This document shows positions 1 to 9,189 of a stretch of DNA of 64,000 nucleotides, piece by piece (within the stretch, counting starts at the first letter, position 1; each line of letters begins with the position of its first letter). The stretch is from the NCBI RefSeq assembly GCF_000316625.1, contig NC_019676.1, forward strand, positions 5,722,501-5,786,500, given 5' to 3'. The translations under genes and the position numbers were made by a program. The DNA comes from Nostoc sp. PCC 7107. GTDB lineage: Bacteria > Cyanobacteriota > Cyanobacteriia > Cyanobacteriales > Nostocaceae. A model generated the notes under the pieces. That model ran no database searches and was not told the DNA's origin. It was given only the letters and a program-made list of their open reading frames with translations.

Positions 1-582
1 TTCAAGGACTACTGGATAAGTTAGTACTTTAGCACCGGAAAGTTGCAGCGATCGCACTATGACTGGTTGCACTTGATAAGTTACACTCAACCCTGTAGCG
101 GTGGTACGGCTATTGACATTGGCCGTGGTAAATAAACCAGTTTCTAAAATTGCGGCGACATCTTGTTGTAATTGGTTTTGGCTGGTGTCTCCCCCAGACT
201 GGGTTTTGATAACTCGGCGGACAATTTCTTGTAATTCGGGAGTTGCGCCTACTATTTGTACATCTGTCGCTGTGACGACTAAGTTATTGTCTGTTGGTAA
301 AGATGGCGTAAGTTTCACGGTAGTATTACTCTGATTAACTGGAGTTAGTACTACTGGCGAATTTTTGTTAATACCTTTGGTATTTGAGGAAAACTGTGGC
401 ACTATGACAGTCTCCGGTAATGAAATTGCTTCTACTCTTGTGGGGGTTTCTTCAATTACCGGAACCACTACATCTTTTTTAGTTTCGTTGGCTGAGGTAG
501 TTGGTGCAGCTAGGGCTTGTTGTGTCACATTACTAGCCGCTAAAGTAGCTAAAGTTAAAATTGCTGTTTTAGAAATTTGCAT
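1..582 (-). CDS. Omp85/BamA-family outer-membrane assembly protein, N-terminal part
   Basis: The reading frame runs from an ATG at 582 off the left edge, so only 194 N-terminal codons are visible. The first about 26 residues form a Sec signal peptide ending near QALAA. A low-complexity linker rich in Pro, Thr and Val follows, then from about residue 105 a sequence of POTRA type (VTATDVQIVGATPELQ, then a segment with LETGLFTTANVNSR). This arrangement is that of cyanobacterial Omp85 proteins, which insert beta-barrel proteins into the outer membrane; the barrel itself would lie outside the window. It is divergent from the lipid-A-disaccharide-synthase-like gene at 778, so both neighbours concern the outer membrane. 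The family call is good; which paralogue it is cannot be told. Confidence 0.8.
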   Translation of the reverse strand, partial: MQISKTAILTLATLAASNVTQQALAAPTTSANETKKDVVVPVIEETPTRVEAISLPETVIVPQFSSNTKGINKNSPVVLTPVNQSNTTVKLTPSLPTDNNLVVTATDVQIVGATPELQEIVRRVIKTQSGGDTSQNQLQQDVAAILETGLFTTANVNSRTTATGLSVTYQVQPVIVRSLQLSGAKVLTYPVVLE

Positions 583-777
583 AACAAATAATTACTAATT
601 CGTAATTCGTAATTAAAGGATGTAGGCTTACGCCACTGGCTGAGTAAAAATAGCCGTGGTTCCCTCAATTTATTGACGGAAGTAATAAGCTTTAAGCCCT
701 TAGCTAACTTCTATGGGTTAATTACGAATTATCAATTACAAATTATCTTGACAGTTAATCTTGATGTTTTGTTTCTT

Positions 778-2130
778 ATGAGTCAGTCATCATCTACAAG
801 TTCTCGGTTACGCTTACTGGTTTTAAGCAACGGTCATGGCGAAGATATAATTGCAGTGCGAATTTTGCAAGCATTTCAGGAACAATCAAACCCACCAGAA
901 ATTTTTGCTTTACCGTTGGTGGGAGAAGGACACGCTTATCAAAATTTGGGTATTCCTTTGATTGGTTCAGTGCGGACGATGCCTTCTGGTGGTTTTATAT
1001 ATATGGATAACCGTCAACTGATGCGAGATGTGCGCGGTGGTTTAGTACAGTTGACTCTCAGCCAAATTCAAGCAATGCGGCGATGGGTGAGTTCTCAAAA
1101 AAAATCAGGTAAGCCAGTGGGGGTTTTAGCGGTAGGTGATATTGTCCCGCTTTTGTTTGCCTATTTTAGTGGCGCGAATTATGCTTTTGTCGGCACGGCG
1201 AAATCTGAGTATTATGTGCAAGATGAAACAGGATTGTTACCACGTAAATCAAAATCTGCGCGTTGGGAAAATTTTTCTGGTTCAATTTACCATCCTTGGG
1301 AACGTTGGTTGATGAGTCGTCGCCTTTGTCGGGCGGTGTTTCCCAGAGATGCTTTGACTACGGAGATATTAAAACAATGGCCGATTCCCGCGGTTGATGT
1401 GGGGAACCCAATGATGGATGGTTTAGTGCCAAGCTTTGGGATGCAACGATTTTATACTGCGGATACCCAACAAAAAGAACTTGCACGACCACTAGTTGTT
1501 ACCCTACTTCCTGGTTCTCGCCCGCCAGAAGCTTATCACAATTGGCAAGTAATTCTAGAAGCTGTATCTGCAATGCTGGCGAGTCTTCAAGAGCGTGATG
1601 CAGTCGGGCATAGTTCTGGTAATGTGGTGTTTTTAGCAGCGATCGCACCCAGTCTCGATACCAGTCAATTAACTTCTAGCTTACAGGTTCAAGGTTGGCA
1701 ACCCCACACGGAATCCCCAATTTCTCTACCTGATGTCAATACTTTAATCTTTAAGCAACGCAATGCCTATTTACTCATTTCTCAACAAGCTTATAACGAT
1801 TGTTTGCATTTGGGAGATGTGGCGATCGCAATGGCGGGGACAGCTACTGAACAATTTGTTGGTTTAGGCAAGCCAGCGATCGCTATTCCCGGTCAGGGGC
1901 CACAATATAATTATGCTTTTGCTGAAGCCCAAAGCCGTCTTTTAGGAGATTCTTTAATTTTAATTGAAAAGCCAGTCCAAGCAGCGAAGGTGATGCGATC
2001 GCTGCTCCAAAATCCTGACAGATTACAAATCATCGCTGAGAATGGCTTGCGGCGCATGGGTCAACCAGGGGCTGCACGACGAATTGCTGATTGTTTAGCC
2101 GAAAGATTAGTTTTAAAAAGCAAAAAGTAA
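778..2130 (+). CDS. Lipid-A-disaccharide synthase-related glycosyltransferase-like protein
   Basis: This 450-aa protein starts best at the ATG at 778; the frame is open upstream to a TTG at 673, but that stretch looks like intergenic repeat sequence. The N-terminus (LRLLVLSNGHGEDIIA) and the C-terminal segment with AMAGTATEQFVGLGKPAIAI match the lipid-A-disaccharide-synthase-related family (LpxB-like, GT-B fold) that cyanobacteria carry in addition to, or instead of, canonical LpxB. Canonical LpxB joins UDP-diacylglucosamine and lipid X in lipid A synthesis; the exact substrate of this branch is not established. The divergent Omp85 gene at its left also belongs to envelope biogenesis. No terminator hairpin is obvious, only short complementary A/T-rich words at 2120-2145 and 2275-2300. 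Confidence 0.75.
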   Translation: MSQSSSTSSRLRLLVLSNGHGEDIIAVRILQAFQEQSNPPEIFALPLVGEGHAYQNLGIPLIGSVRTMPSGGFIYMDNRQLMRDVRGGLVQLTLSQIQAMRRWVSSQKKSGKPVGVLAVGDIVPLLFAYFSGANYAFVGTAKSEYYVQDETGLLPRKSKSARWENFSGSIYHPWERWLMSRRLCRAVFPRDALTTEILKQWPIPAVDVGNPMMDGLVPSFGMQRFYTADTQQKELARPLVVTLLPGSRPPEAYHNWQVILEAVSAMLASLQERDAVGHSSGNVVFLAAIAPSLDTSQLTSSLQVQGWQPHTESPISLPDVNTLIFKQRNAYLLISQQAYNDCLHLGDVAIAMAGTATEQFVGLGKPAIAIPGQGPQYNYAFAEAQSRLLGDSLILIEKPVQAAKVMRSLLQNPDRLQIIAENGLRRMGQPGAARRIADCLAERLVLKSKK

Positions 2131-2303
2131 AAAGGTAAAAGATTCTCTGGTTTAAGAGTAAAGTGCTGATTTTTAAGCATAAACCCAGCAACTACCCGAC
2201 TGGAAGCCGCGTTACGTCTACAAGGCTCAAATCAATCAACCCTGTTCTACCTATGTAACTACAGCTATAACCTTTGCCTTTTGCTTTTTAACTTTTAACT
2301 TCT

Positions 2304-3026
2304 CTATGCAACTAACCCAGAACGTAAAGCACGCACGGCGGCTTGGGTACGGTCATCAGCGCAGAGTTTATTTAAGATATTGCGGACGTGGGTTTTCACT
2401 GTCCCAACGGTGATATATAGTTTCTCGGCGATTTGACCATTGCTGCATCCAGCAACGATTAATTCTAAAATTTCTAATTCTCGTTGGGTGAGAGGATAGG
2501 TTTCTAGAACTTGCTCGTATTCTGTGGCTAATGCTTCAATTTTCACTGTCTTGGGCTGATCACCTTTTTGGTTTTCCCCTGGTATACCTTGACGCATTTT
2601 GCGTAATACCACATTGGCGATCGCCGGATCAATCCAAGAGTTACCACCGTGAGTTGCTTGGATGGCCTCTGTTAACTTACTAATGCTGGTTTCTTTCATG
2701 TAATAAGAGTCTGCACCCGCCGCAAACGCCGCCAATACTGCATCCTCTGTATGATCCATTGTCAATATCAGGATTTTGGTGGCTGTTTGTCCTGTCTCAG
2801 CTTGATAACGTCTATATTTACGGGTGAGTTCAATCCCATCCATGTCAGGTAAGCCAATGTCTACCACTGCTACATCTGGCTTGGCTGTTTCTAATAGTTT
2901 CATTCCTTGGGTGGCATTTGCTGCTTCCCCAATTACTTTTAATCCGCTGTGAGACTGCAATGCAGCCTTCAGACCCATTCTGGTTAGATCGTGATCCTCA
3001 ATTAAAATAATGCTGATTTCATTCAT
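2304..3026 (-). CDS. NarL/FixJ-type response regulator
   Basis: A 240-aa protein with an N-terminal receiver (acidic pair E10-D11, phospho-acceptor D56 in VVDIGLPDMDG, conserved Thr in ILTMD and Lys in YYMKE) and a C-terminal LuxR-type helix-turn-helix at about residues 174-235 (LTQRELEILELIVAG, then GTVKTHVRNILNKL). Phosphorylation by a sensor kinase is expected to control DNA binding and transcription. A linker of about 45 residues separates the two domains. It is transcribed away from the PAS/ATPase gene at 3334 and converges with the LpxB-like gene. No partner kinase can be assigned by position alone, though several kinases follow on the other strand. Confidence 0.9.
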   Translation of the reverse strand: MNEISIILIEDHDLTRMGLKAALQSHSGLKVIGEAANATQGMKLLETAKPDVAVVDIGLPDMDGIELTRKYRRYQAETGQTATKILILTMDHTEDAVLAAFAAGADSYYMKETSISKLTEAIQATHGGNSWIDPAIANVVLRKMRQGIPGENQKGDQPKTVKIEALATEYEQVLETYPLTQRELEILELIVAGCSNGQIAEKLYITVGTVKTHVRNILNKLCADDRTQAAVRALRSGLVA

Positions 3027-3333
3027 TGCTCAACTCACTCTTCATTGATTGCGTCTTCTCAAGCACCGCTTTTGTAAGCCACTTTATCTATGTTTTCCCA
3101 AACCAAAGATAGATGATCTTGCAAAGGGCTTGCATCCACCGATAGAAGTAGGATTCTTCAATTTTTTCAAATAGATAGATTTAAATATCTAGCCAGAGAT
3201 ATATAGATATTGTACGACCAAATATGGAATATTTGTGGCAATTTATCGCTTTTACCAACTTTTAGTGATGATTGGCAAAATAGTAAATCTTGCCAATATT
3301 CAATCATAATTGATAGCTCAAAAACTGAACAAA

Positions 3334-4062
3334 ATGGATAAATTAGAAAAACTTGAAATTGCCTTAGCCAAAAATCAACACTTGCAATTTCTCAAAAATA
3401 TCTTGCCTGAGACTATCAAATTCATCGGATTAATGCAACAGGAGGGCAATCTCCTAGGAATTAATCAGTCAGCGTTAAATTTTTGTGGATTGACTAGCAG
3501 CGATGTACTGGGTAAACCTTTATGGGAAGCTTGCTGGTGGCATAACTCTCAGGCAGCCCAAGAAGCCATAAAAATAGCCGTTGCTTGTGCTGCCGCAGGT
3601 GAATCTGTACATTACGAAGTTGAAATATTAGGGGCAGGCGATCGCTTATTAACCTTTAATTTTTTCATTAAGCCGATCACTAATCAACAAGGACAAATTA
3701 TTTTTTTAATTTTGCCAGGCCAAAATCTGCCTGACTCGCAAACTGGTTATGATCAATCTGCTGCTTCATTACCGCATCACTCGCGCCTTGATGGTCAAGT
3801 AAAGATTTGTCCAACAGACCAAGGTAGCCACTACAAATTTACTGTTGACGATGATGAACCTGGTATTGCCCCAGAATATCAGCAGAAAGTGTTTAGCATC
3901 TTCCAAACTTTAACAGCCCGCGATCGCCAGGAAAACACAGGCATTGGATTGGCGATCGGGAAAAAAATTGTGGAAACAGAAGGCGGTACGATCAGTTTAG
4001 ATTCAAACTCTGCTATCGGCAGTAGTTTTCACTTCATTTGGAAGAAGCAATCAGAAAAGTAA
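3334..4062 (+). CDS. PAS protein with residual histidine-kinase ATPase domain, internally deleted
   Basis: The ATG at 3334 gives 242 aa; an in-frame TTG lies at 3310. Residues about 20-130 look like a PAS domain (LLGINQSALNFCGLTSSDVLGKPLWEA). The last about 75 residues match only the end of a HATPase_c domain, with a G1-like box (DDDEPGIAPEYQ) and a G2 box (NTGIGLAIGKKIVE). The dimerisation helix with the phospho-accepting His and the N box are absent, and the protein jumps from PAS linker to G1 box. The usual DNGPGI is altered to DDDEPGI. It therefore looks like a sensor kinase that suffered an internal deletion while keeping its frame. It may be a decaying gene or a sensor-only protein; autophosphorylation is not expected. 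Confidence 0.7.
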   Translation: MDKLEKLEIALAKNQHLQFLKNILPETIKFIGLMQQEGNLLGINQSALNFCGLTSSDVLGKPLWEACWWHNSQAAQEAIKIAVACAAAGESVHYEVEILGAGDRLLTFNFFIKPITNQQGQIIFLILPGQNLPDSQTGYDQSAASLPHHSRLDGQVKICPTDQGSHYKFTVDDDEPGIAPEYQQKVFSIFQTLTARDRQENTGIGLAIGKKIVETEGGTISLDSNSAIGSSFHFIWKKQSEK

Positions 4063-4644
4063 AACTGCTTAAGCTGAGGGGGCAGAATATTTGTTTACAA
4101 ATCTCACTAATGGCTGAGGACAGGCATTAACATGCTCATTTACAATAATAGTTAGCTTAATCAGGCTTTTTTTGTTGATGATTATACAGTTATTAATTAC
4201 TAATTTTGAAAATATCATAAGTAATTAAATGCTAATAATCAGATTTATTTTAATTAGTGATTTATTTGCCAAAAACAAAGTTTCCATTCATTTCATAAAA
4301 ACATGTTAGTAAGAGTCATTAATATATTATTTAGTGGAGGACGATGAAGTTGATATGGAAAGTGTGTGAACCACCTTAATTCACTAAAAATTGATAGGAG
4401 ATATGTACAACAGAGGAGGTAATAAATATAAAGCCAGCTAAAATAATTGAAGATTGAGAACCTTCTGCAAGATAATTCCCAAATCGGGATATTATTAATG
4501 AATAGACAAATGTCCCTAAGATATAATATTTTGTTAAATTTCTATATCCAAACATTTAACTCAACTCTCAAACTTTTTATTTGGATAGCTTGAAAATAAA
4601 AATGATATACATCAAATCGCATTGGACAGCGAAAATAAAAGCAA
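4063..4644. other. Intergenic region, AT-rich
   Basis: About 580 nt without a convincing reading frame on either strand and without a clear hairpin terminator. It presumably holds the promoter of the receiver-histidine kinase gene at 4645, but I see no confident -35/-10 pair. Confidence 0.5.
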
Positions 4645-5979
4645 ATGGAAGAAACGCTGAGAATTTTGGTTGTAGACGATGATGAAGTAGACCGGATGGC
4701 AGTACGCCGCGCCTTGATACAAGCAGGTGTCAAAATGGAACTGTCGGAGGCTGGTAATGGCCATGAAGCACTACTCGCTTTGACAACTACCACATTTAAC
4801 TGTGTTTTCCTCGATTATCGCCTACCTGATCAAGATGGCTTAACACTGATTCACAGGGTACACGCATCGGAAATCAAAGTTCCTTTAGTTGTTTTGACAG
4901 CACAAGGAGATGAACAAATTGCTGTAGAATTGATGAAAGCTGGTGCTACAGACTATCTTTCTAAATCACGCGTATCTTCAGAAACATTGGCACAAGTTTT
5001 ACGCAATGCTATGCGAGTATATAGTGCCGAAATGCAAGCAAATTTAGCACTCCAACAGTTAAAAGAAAGTCACGAGCAACTCATCCGCAAAAATCACGAA
5101 CTCGAAAGACAACGGCAACAAATTCAACTGCAAAACTTCAAGTTAATCGAAGCATCAAGACTAAAAACGCAATTTTTAGCTACGATGTCTCATGAATTGC
5201 GAACACCAATGAATGCGATTATTGGATTTTCGCAAATATTATTGCGGCCAAAATTTGGTCAACTAACACCTCAACAAACCGATATGGTTGAGAGAATTTT
5301 GAATAACGGCAAGCATTTATTGATGTTATTAAATGAAGTGCTTGACTTTTCTAAATTGGAGGCCGGAAGATTAGAATTAAAGTCCGAATTATTTGATTTA
5401 ACGAAAATAGTCAATGCAACTGTTACCGAGATGCAATCTCTAGCGGAAGCTAAAAAATTAGCTTTGCAAATAGAGATAAATTTAGAAAATCCTTGGGTAT
5501 TTAACGATTCAATACGTGTACGCCAAATATTAGTCAATTTGCTATCAAATGCGATTAAGTTTACCGAAACAGGTTCTATTGCGGTAGAAATCAAAGAACT
5601 TCCTGATAGTCGGATAGAGATCGCAGTTCGTGATACAGGTATTGGGATAGCACCTAAAGACTTTCAACACATTTTTGAAGCCTTTCGCCAAGTCGATCAA
5701 AGCCTGACGCGGAAATATCCGGGTACAGGATTGGGTTTAGCCATTGTCGATTCCTTAGTCAGGATGATGCGTGGCACAATCTTTATCGAGAGCGAATTAG
5801 GAGTTGGTTCGATGTTTAAAGTTGAACTACCACGACAAATATTATCCCAAGATGCAGCCGGAAACATCCCGGCTTTAAATGTTGATGGTGAAAATATTTT
5901 TTTCTCGGCTCATAACCCCCATCAATCTTCTCCTCAATCCCGTCGCTCATCGATGAGGTATCCTCACCTAAAACTATAA
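4645..5979 (+). CDS. Receiver-histidine kinase (hybrid, N-terminal receiver)
   Basis: 444 aa. Residues 1-125 are a receiver (D11-D12-D13 acidic pocket, D57 in VFLDYRLPDQDG, Lys in YLSKSRV). A coiled coil rich in Gln and Glu (about 130-175) leads to a HisKA domain with H183 in the H box (MSHELRTPMNA) and a HATPase_c domain with N box (LSNAIKFT), G1 (DTGIGIA) and G2 (GTGLGLAI). The receiver-first order, without membrane segments or sensor domain, is typical of cytosolic phosphorelay intermediates in cyanobacteria. The gene after it starts 26 nt downstream and encodes a protein of the same architecture, so the two probably form an operon. The C-terminal about 45 residues are Ser/Pro-rich and not part of any domain I recognise. 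Confidence 0.9.
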   Translation: MEETLRILVVDDDEVDRMAVRRALIQAGVKMELSEAGNGHEALLALTTTTFNCVFLDYRLPDQDGLTLIHRVHASEIKVPLVVLTAQGDEQIAVELMKAGATDYLSKSRVSSETLAQVLRNAMRVYSAEMQANLALQQLKESHEQLIRKNHELERQRQQIQLQNFKLIEASRLKTQFLATMSHELRTPMNAIIGFSQILLRPKFGQLTPQQTDMVERILNNGKHLLMLLNEVLDFSKLEAGRLELKSELFDLTKIVNATVTEMQSLAEAKKLALQIEINLENPWVFNDSIRVRQILVNLLSNAIKFTETGSIAVEIKELPDSRIEIAVRDTGIGIAPKDFQHIFEAFRQVDQSLTRKYPGTGLGLAIVDSLVRMMRGTIFIESELGVGSMFKVELPRQILSQDAAGNIPALNVDGENIFFSAHNPHQSSPQSRRSSMRYPHLKL

Positions 5980-6005
5980 ATCCCTAGCACAAAAGTAGAT
6001 TAATC

Positions 6006-7148
6006 ATGTCTGTAGTGGAAAAGCCTAAAATTGATCGGATTCTTGCTGTTGATGACACTAAAGATAACCTGATTTTAGTTCAAACGATTTTAGAAAGTGA
6101 AGGTTATCAAATTGATTTAGTTTCCGACGGTAAATCAGCTTTAAAATATGTTGAACAATCTCCGCCTGATTTAATTCTGCTTGATGTGATGATGCCAGGG
6201 ATGGACGGTTATGAAGTTACCCGTCGCATTCGTCAGAACCCAGAAATTAAAAGTTATATTCCCATTCTGCTAATCACCGCCTTTCATGAATCGAGTGTTG
6301 TGGAAGGCCTTGACAATGGTGCTGATGATTTTATTCGCAAACCTTTTGATACAGATGAACTCTTAGCGAGAGTGCGATCGCTTTTGCGACTCAAGCACAG
6401 TTTAGACGAACAGCAAAAAATGGCTCGCCAACGAGAAGACTTTGTATCTCGTCTCACCCATGATTTACGTACCCCCTTAGTAGCGGCTGATCGAATGCTG
6501 GGTTTGTTTCAAGACGAAACATTCTGCAAAATTTCGCCAGAAATGAAACAAGCGATTTCTGTCATGATTCGCAGCAACCAAAACTTAATGCAAATGGTCA
6601 ATACCTTGCTAGAAGTTTATCGTTTAGAAGCCGGGAAAAAAACCTTTAACGATGAAGTTTGCAACTTACCAGAAATAGTTCAAGAAGTAGTCAGCGAATT
6701 ATCACCCCTAACTAGTGAGAAAAATTTATATGTAGAAGTAGACACCAGTGCTTTAGCGTTAAATCCCACAGATCCTGGTATTATCATGGGTGATGCTTTA
6801 GAACTACGTCGGGTGTTCAATAACCTCCTTGGTAACGCCATCAAATTTACCGATACAGGCGGGATAACAATTCGCTTCTCAGAAGAAACAAACAACCTTC
6901 AAGGTAAAACTTGGGTCATCATTGCAATTGAAGATACAGGTTATGGTATCGCCCCAGAAGACCAAGTGAGCATATTTGAGCGATTTCGTCAAGGCAGAAA
7001 TAAGCGATCTGGTAGTGGTTTAGGGCTGCATCTCTCCTACAGAATTGCCGAAGCACACGGTGGTAATATTACAGTTACCTCTGAACTAGGTAAAGGCAGT
7101 GTGTTTACAGTACGACTACCAAAAAGTCTTGAAGAAATTAGAGAGTAA
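6006..7148 (+). CDS. Receiver-histidine kinase
   Basis: 380 aa with a receiver at residues 10-128 (D16-D17, phospho-acceptor D60 in LLDVMMPGMDG, Lys in IRKPFD), then HisKA with H152 (RLTHDLRTPL) and HATPase_c with N box (LLGNAIKFT), G1 (EDTGYGIAPED) and G2 (GSGLGLHLSY). No transmembrane segment or PAS/GAF sensor is present, so input probably arrives through phosphorylation of its receiver or protein contacts. It is 26 nt downstream of the related kinase at 4645 and converges, with only 9 nt between stop codons, on a single-domain receiver gene. These features suggest a local phosphorelay, but the partners are inferred from position only. Confidence 0.9.
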   Translation: MSVVEKPKIDRILAVDDTKDNLILVQTILESEGYQIDLVSDGKSALKYVEQSPPDLILLDVMMPGMDGYEVTRRIRQNPEIKSYIPILLITAFHESSVVEGLDNGADDFIRKPFDTDELLARVRSLLRLKHSLDEQQKMARQREDFVSRLTHDLRTPLVAADRMLGLFQDETFCKISPEMKQAISVMIRSNQNLMQMVNTLLEVYRLEAGKKTFNDEVCNLPEIVQEVVSELSPLTSEKNLYVEVDTSALALNPTDPGIIMGDALELRRVFNNLLGNAIKFTDTGGITIRFSEETNNLQGKTWVIIAIEDTGYGIAPEDQVSIFERFRQGRNKRSGSGLGLHLSYRIAEAHGGNITVTSELGKGSVFTVRLPKSLEEIRE

Positions 7149-7157
7149 TGAATTGCC

Positions 7158-7673
7158 TTAATCCTGACACAGTTTATAACTAGAATGCGGCTCTAGTTTT
7201 CCCCTTAGCAGACGGCGCACAACCGTTTCTAAATCCTCAATTAAGAATGGTTTGCTGATATAGTCATCAAATCCAGCCTGAAGAATGCGTTCTCGATCTT
7301 CTCTGGTGGCTAAAGCTGTAACCGCAAGTACGGGAATTTTGTAAGTTAGTGAATCGTTCTTAAGATAACGGACAACTTCAATCCCGCTGAGACTAGGTAA
7401 CAAAATATCTAGCATGATCAAGTCTGGCTGATACTCTTTAGCTACCAAAAACGTTGAGGAACTGTCTGATTGACAGATGAATTGACAGCCTAGCGACTCA
7501 AGAGCATAACTAATTAGCAGGAGATTATCATCATTATCTTCCACTGCCAAAATTAAAGGCTTCTGAGAGTTCTGCTGCTTGCCATCACTGATGAATGAAT
7601 GTGCTAAGTACATCTTTTCTCCAGAAAAATCAATGGGGATTTCTCGTCGTTTTTGATATGGCAGACGAACCAT
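7158..7673 (-). CDS. Single-domain response regulator (CheY-like)
   Basis: 171 aa. A 35-residue N-terminal extension of no clear type precedes one receiver domain: acidic residues in AVEDNDD, phospho-acceptor D89 in LIMLDILLPSLSG, Thr in AVTAL and Lys in YISKPF. No output domain follows; the last about 15 residues are a short tail. Such proteins usually act by protein-protein contact or as phosphate shuttles. Its 3' end nearly touches that of the kinase at 6006, on the opposite strand. An internal ATG 20 codons in (MYLAHSF) is a possible alternative start. Confidence 0.85.
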   Translation of the reverse strand: MVRLPYQKRREIPIDFSGEKMYLAHSFISDGKQQNSQKPLILAVEDNDDNLLLISYALESLGCQFICQSDSSSTFLVAKEYQPDLIMLDILLPSLSGIEVVRYLKNDSLTYKIPVLAVTALATREDRERILQAGFDDYISKPFLIEDLETVVRRLLRGKLEPHSSYKLCQD

Positions 7674-8132
7674 CCCACAAGGGATAGGATGGAGTGGATT
7701 GAGAATTAGTTTTTATTTTAATTTATGACAGTTTAGTGTAAACAGAAAAAATTTAATGCTGATAGTTTGAGCAGACACTTTTTGATTATACGCAAAATTA
7801 CATAATTTTTCGGCTAAAATTTATCATAATTTGATATAAAAAAATCTAATTTAGACTGTGGTCTATGTTGGAGCGATCGCCAATATAGTTAAAGATACGA
7901 ACTTATATGTATAGTTGCTGGGTAAGCTTATCTGCGATCGCTATTCATCCGCTACAAAACATTAACTGTTTTATTGAGTCTTTCTGCATCAGGTTGAGAA
8001 TATTTAGTACATTTTCTACTTAACTTTCTTCAATATTATTTCTCAGTTATTTACAGTATAAAAACTCAGAATAGGGATTTGCTCTTTGACGAAATCGCTT
8101 TCATATCCGAGCCTCATAATCTAATTTTATTT
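7674..8132. other. Intergenic region upstream of the CheY-like gene
   Basis: About 460 nt, AT-rich, with two HIP1 octamers (near 7874 and 7935). I see no gene. It should contain the promoter of the minus-strand receiver gene. Confidence 0.4.
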
Positions 8133-8315
8133 ATGGAACTAAAATTTAACCAATCACGCACAATCAGTCAAAGAAACCAGGAATATCAAACAATTTACGA
8201 GATTGAGAACTTGCTCACAAGATTCAATGAATGTAATTTAGCTCATTCTGAATCGAATCATTCAGCACACTTAACAGTTACAATATGCTATCTAACTCAG
8301 TGTGAAGAAGACTAG
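8133..8315 (+). CDS. Possible small hypothetical protein (60 aa)
   Basis: An ATG at 8133 opens a 60-codon frame (MELKFNQSRTISQRN...). It is hydrophilic with no signal peptide, membrane helix or motif I recognise. No strong ribosome-binding site precedes it. It could equally be a chance frame in an otherwise gene-poor stretch. Confidence 0.25.
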   Translation: MELKFNQSRTISQRNQEYQTIYEIENLLTRFNECNLAHSESNHSAHLTVTICYLTQCEED

Positions 8316-8477
8316 CACTAAATTTGCTTAGTCAAGGTATTCAGTACCACAACGCAACTATGAATATCCAGACTACACCGAGCAGTGATCATCATGAAAT
8401 GCTGACACCCAACTTACCATCAGTCGTGACTCAGAACTTTCTCTACCCTAGGATAGTTGTATCGCTAATCCACACTC

Positions 8478-8506
8478 AAAAGCCCAGCCATAATGGCCGG
8501 GCTTTT
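8478..8506. terminator. Bidirectional hairpin terminator
   Basis: AAAAGCCC(A)GCCA and TGGC(C)GGGCTTTT pair over 13 positions with a single A-C mismatch and a 3-nt TAA loop. The arms end in A and T runs, so it could work as a rho-independent terminator in both directions. Confidence 0.75.
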
Positions 8507-8718
8507 AAGAAAGGCAGTGGGGCTATATTCCCCAAATTTAAATATAGAGTTTCTGTATAAATCGCTGTACTGATAGGTAATACCACTGCGCCGAGACTAA
8601 TTCCGGAAAGCGAGAAAAATTTTTGGGAAATTTATCTGACTATGTTTGGACAACATCCATGAATCAGTGGCAACGCCAGCCTTTAGGATTTTAAAGGAGA
8701 GTATGGTTGTAATTACGG

Positions 8719-8820
8719 ATGAATAATACATTTGACTGGCAAGAATGGGTAACTGTATTGGGTTATGTGGGATTTACGGTGTTTATCATTGGTTGTGTGT
8801 TTACCGCACAGAGAAAATAA
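8719..8820 (+). CDS. 33-aa single-pass membrane miniprotein
   Basis: ATG at 8719 to TAA at 8818-8820 encodes 33 aa. A polar N-terminus (MNNTFDWQEW) is followed by one hydrophobic helix (VTVLGYVGFTVFIIGCVF) and a short basic tail (TAQRK). This is the build of small photosynthetic, NDH or oxidase subunits, but I do not recognise it as a named one. An AAAGGAG-like purine stretch (8693-8699) lies about 20 nt upstream. It is far too short for normal gene callers. Confidence rests only on the clean membrane-protein composition. Confidence 0.4.
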   Translation: MNNTFDWQEWVTVLGYVGFTVFIIGCVFTAQRK

Positions 8821-8871
8821 ATACCCTAGGAGTCACATTTAATTTGCATATTTTAACTAAGGAGACAAGCG

Positions 8872-9165
8872 TCAGGGTTTTTTGAAAAAGCTACAGATGA
8901 ACTGGCCAGGGTCTTGATTTTCAAAGGGTATAACAGTCCCATCTAACTGAATTCTCACCTTTTGACGACAGTTGTATAGCTCAAGGGGTCTTTTTTCCCC
9001 ATCCACACTCACAATAGCCCGATATTCCCAAAAATTTTTGGCGCTGCGATTAATACTGAGAATGCAAATCTGACGACCGTCGTAATTACGGCATACAGAA
9101 GCATACGCTGGGAATATGTAGAAACTGGAGAGTATGAGGAGTAATATCAGGGCAAGATATTTCAT
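8872..9165 (-). CDS. Small secreted hypothetical protein
   Basis: The start at 9165 (MKYLALILLLILSSF) gives 97 aa with a textbook signal peptide cleaved after FPAYA; an upstream in-frame ATG at 9189 would add eight residues. The mature part has four Cys (VCRN, QICIL, LYNCRQK, QFICSF), suggesting one or two disulfides in the periplasm. The middle segment (YRAIVSVDGEKRPLELYNC) has beta-strand character. I recognise no family. It stands alone between gene-poor regions. Confidence 0.65.
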   Translation of the reverse strand: MKYLALILLLILSSFYIFPAYASVCRNYDGRQICILSINRSAKNFWEYRAIVSVDGEKRPLELYNCRQKVRIQLDGTVIPFENQDPGQFICSFFKKP

Positions 9166-9189
9166 TCGGCTCAATTTCAGAAAAATCAA

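Noticed and set aside
8324-8560. Plus-strand frame of 78 codons
   Set aside because: It runs through the strong hairpin terminator at 8478-8506 and has no protein-like features.
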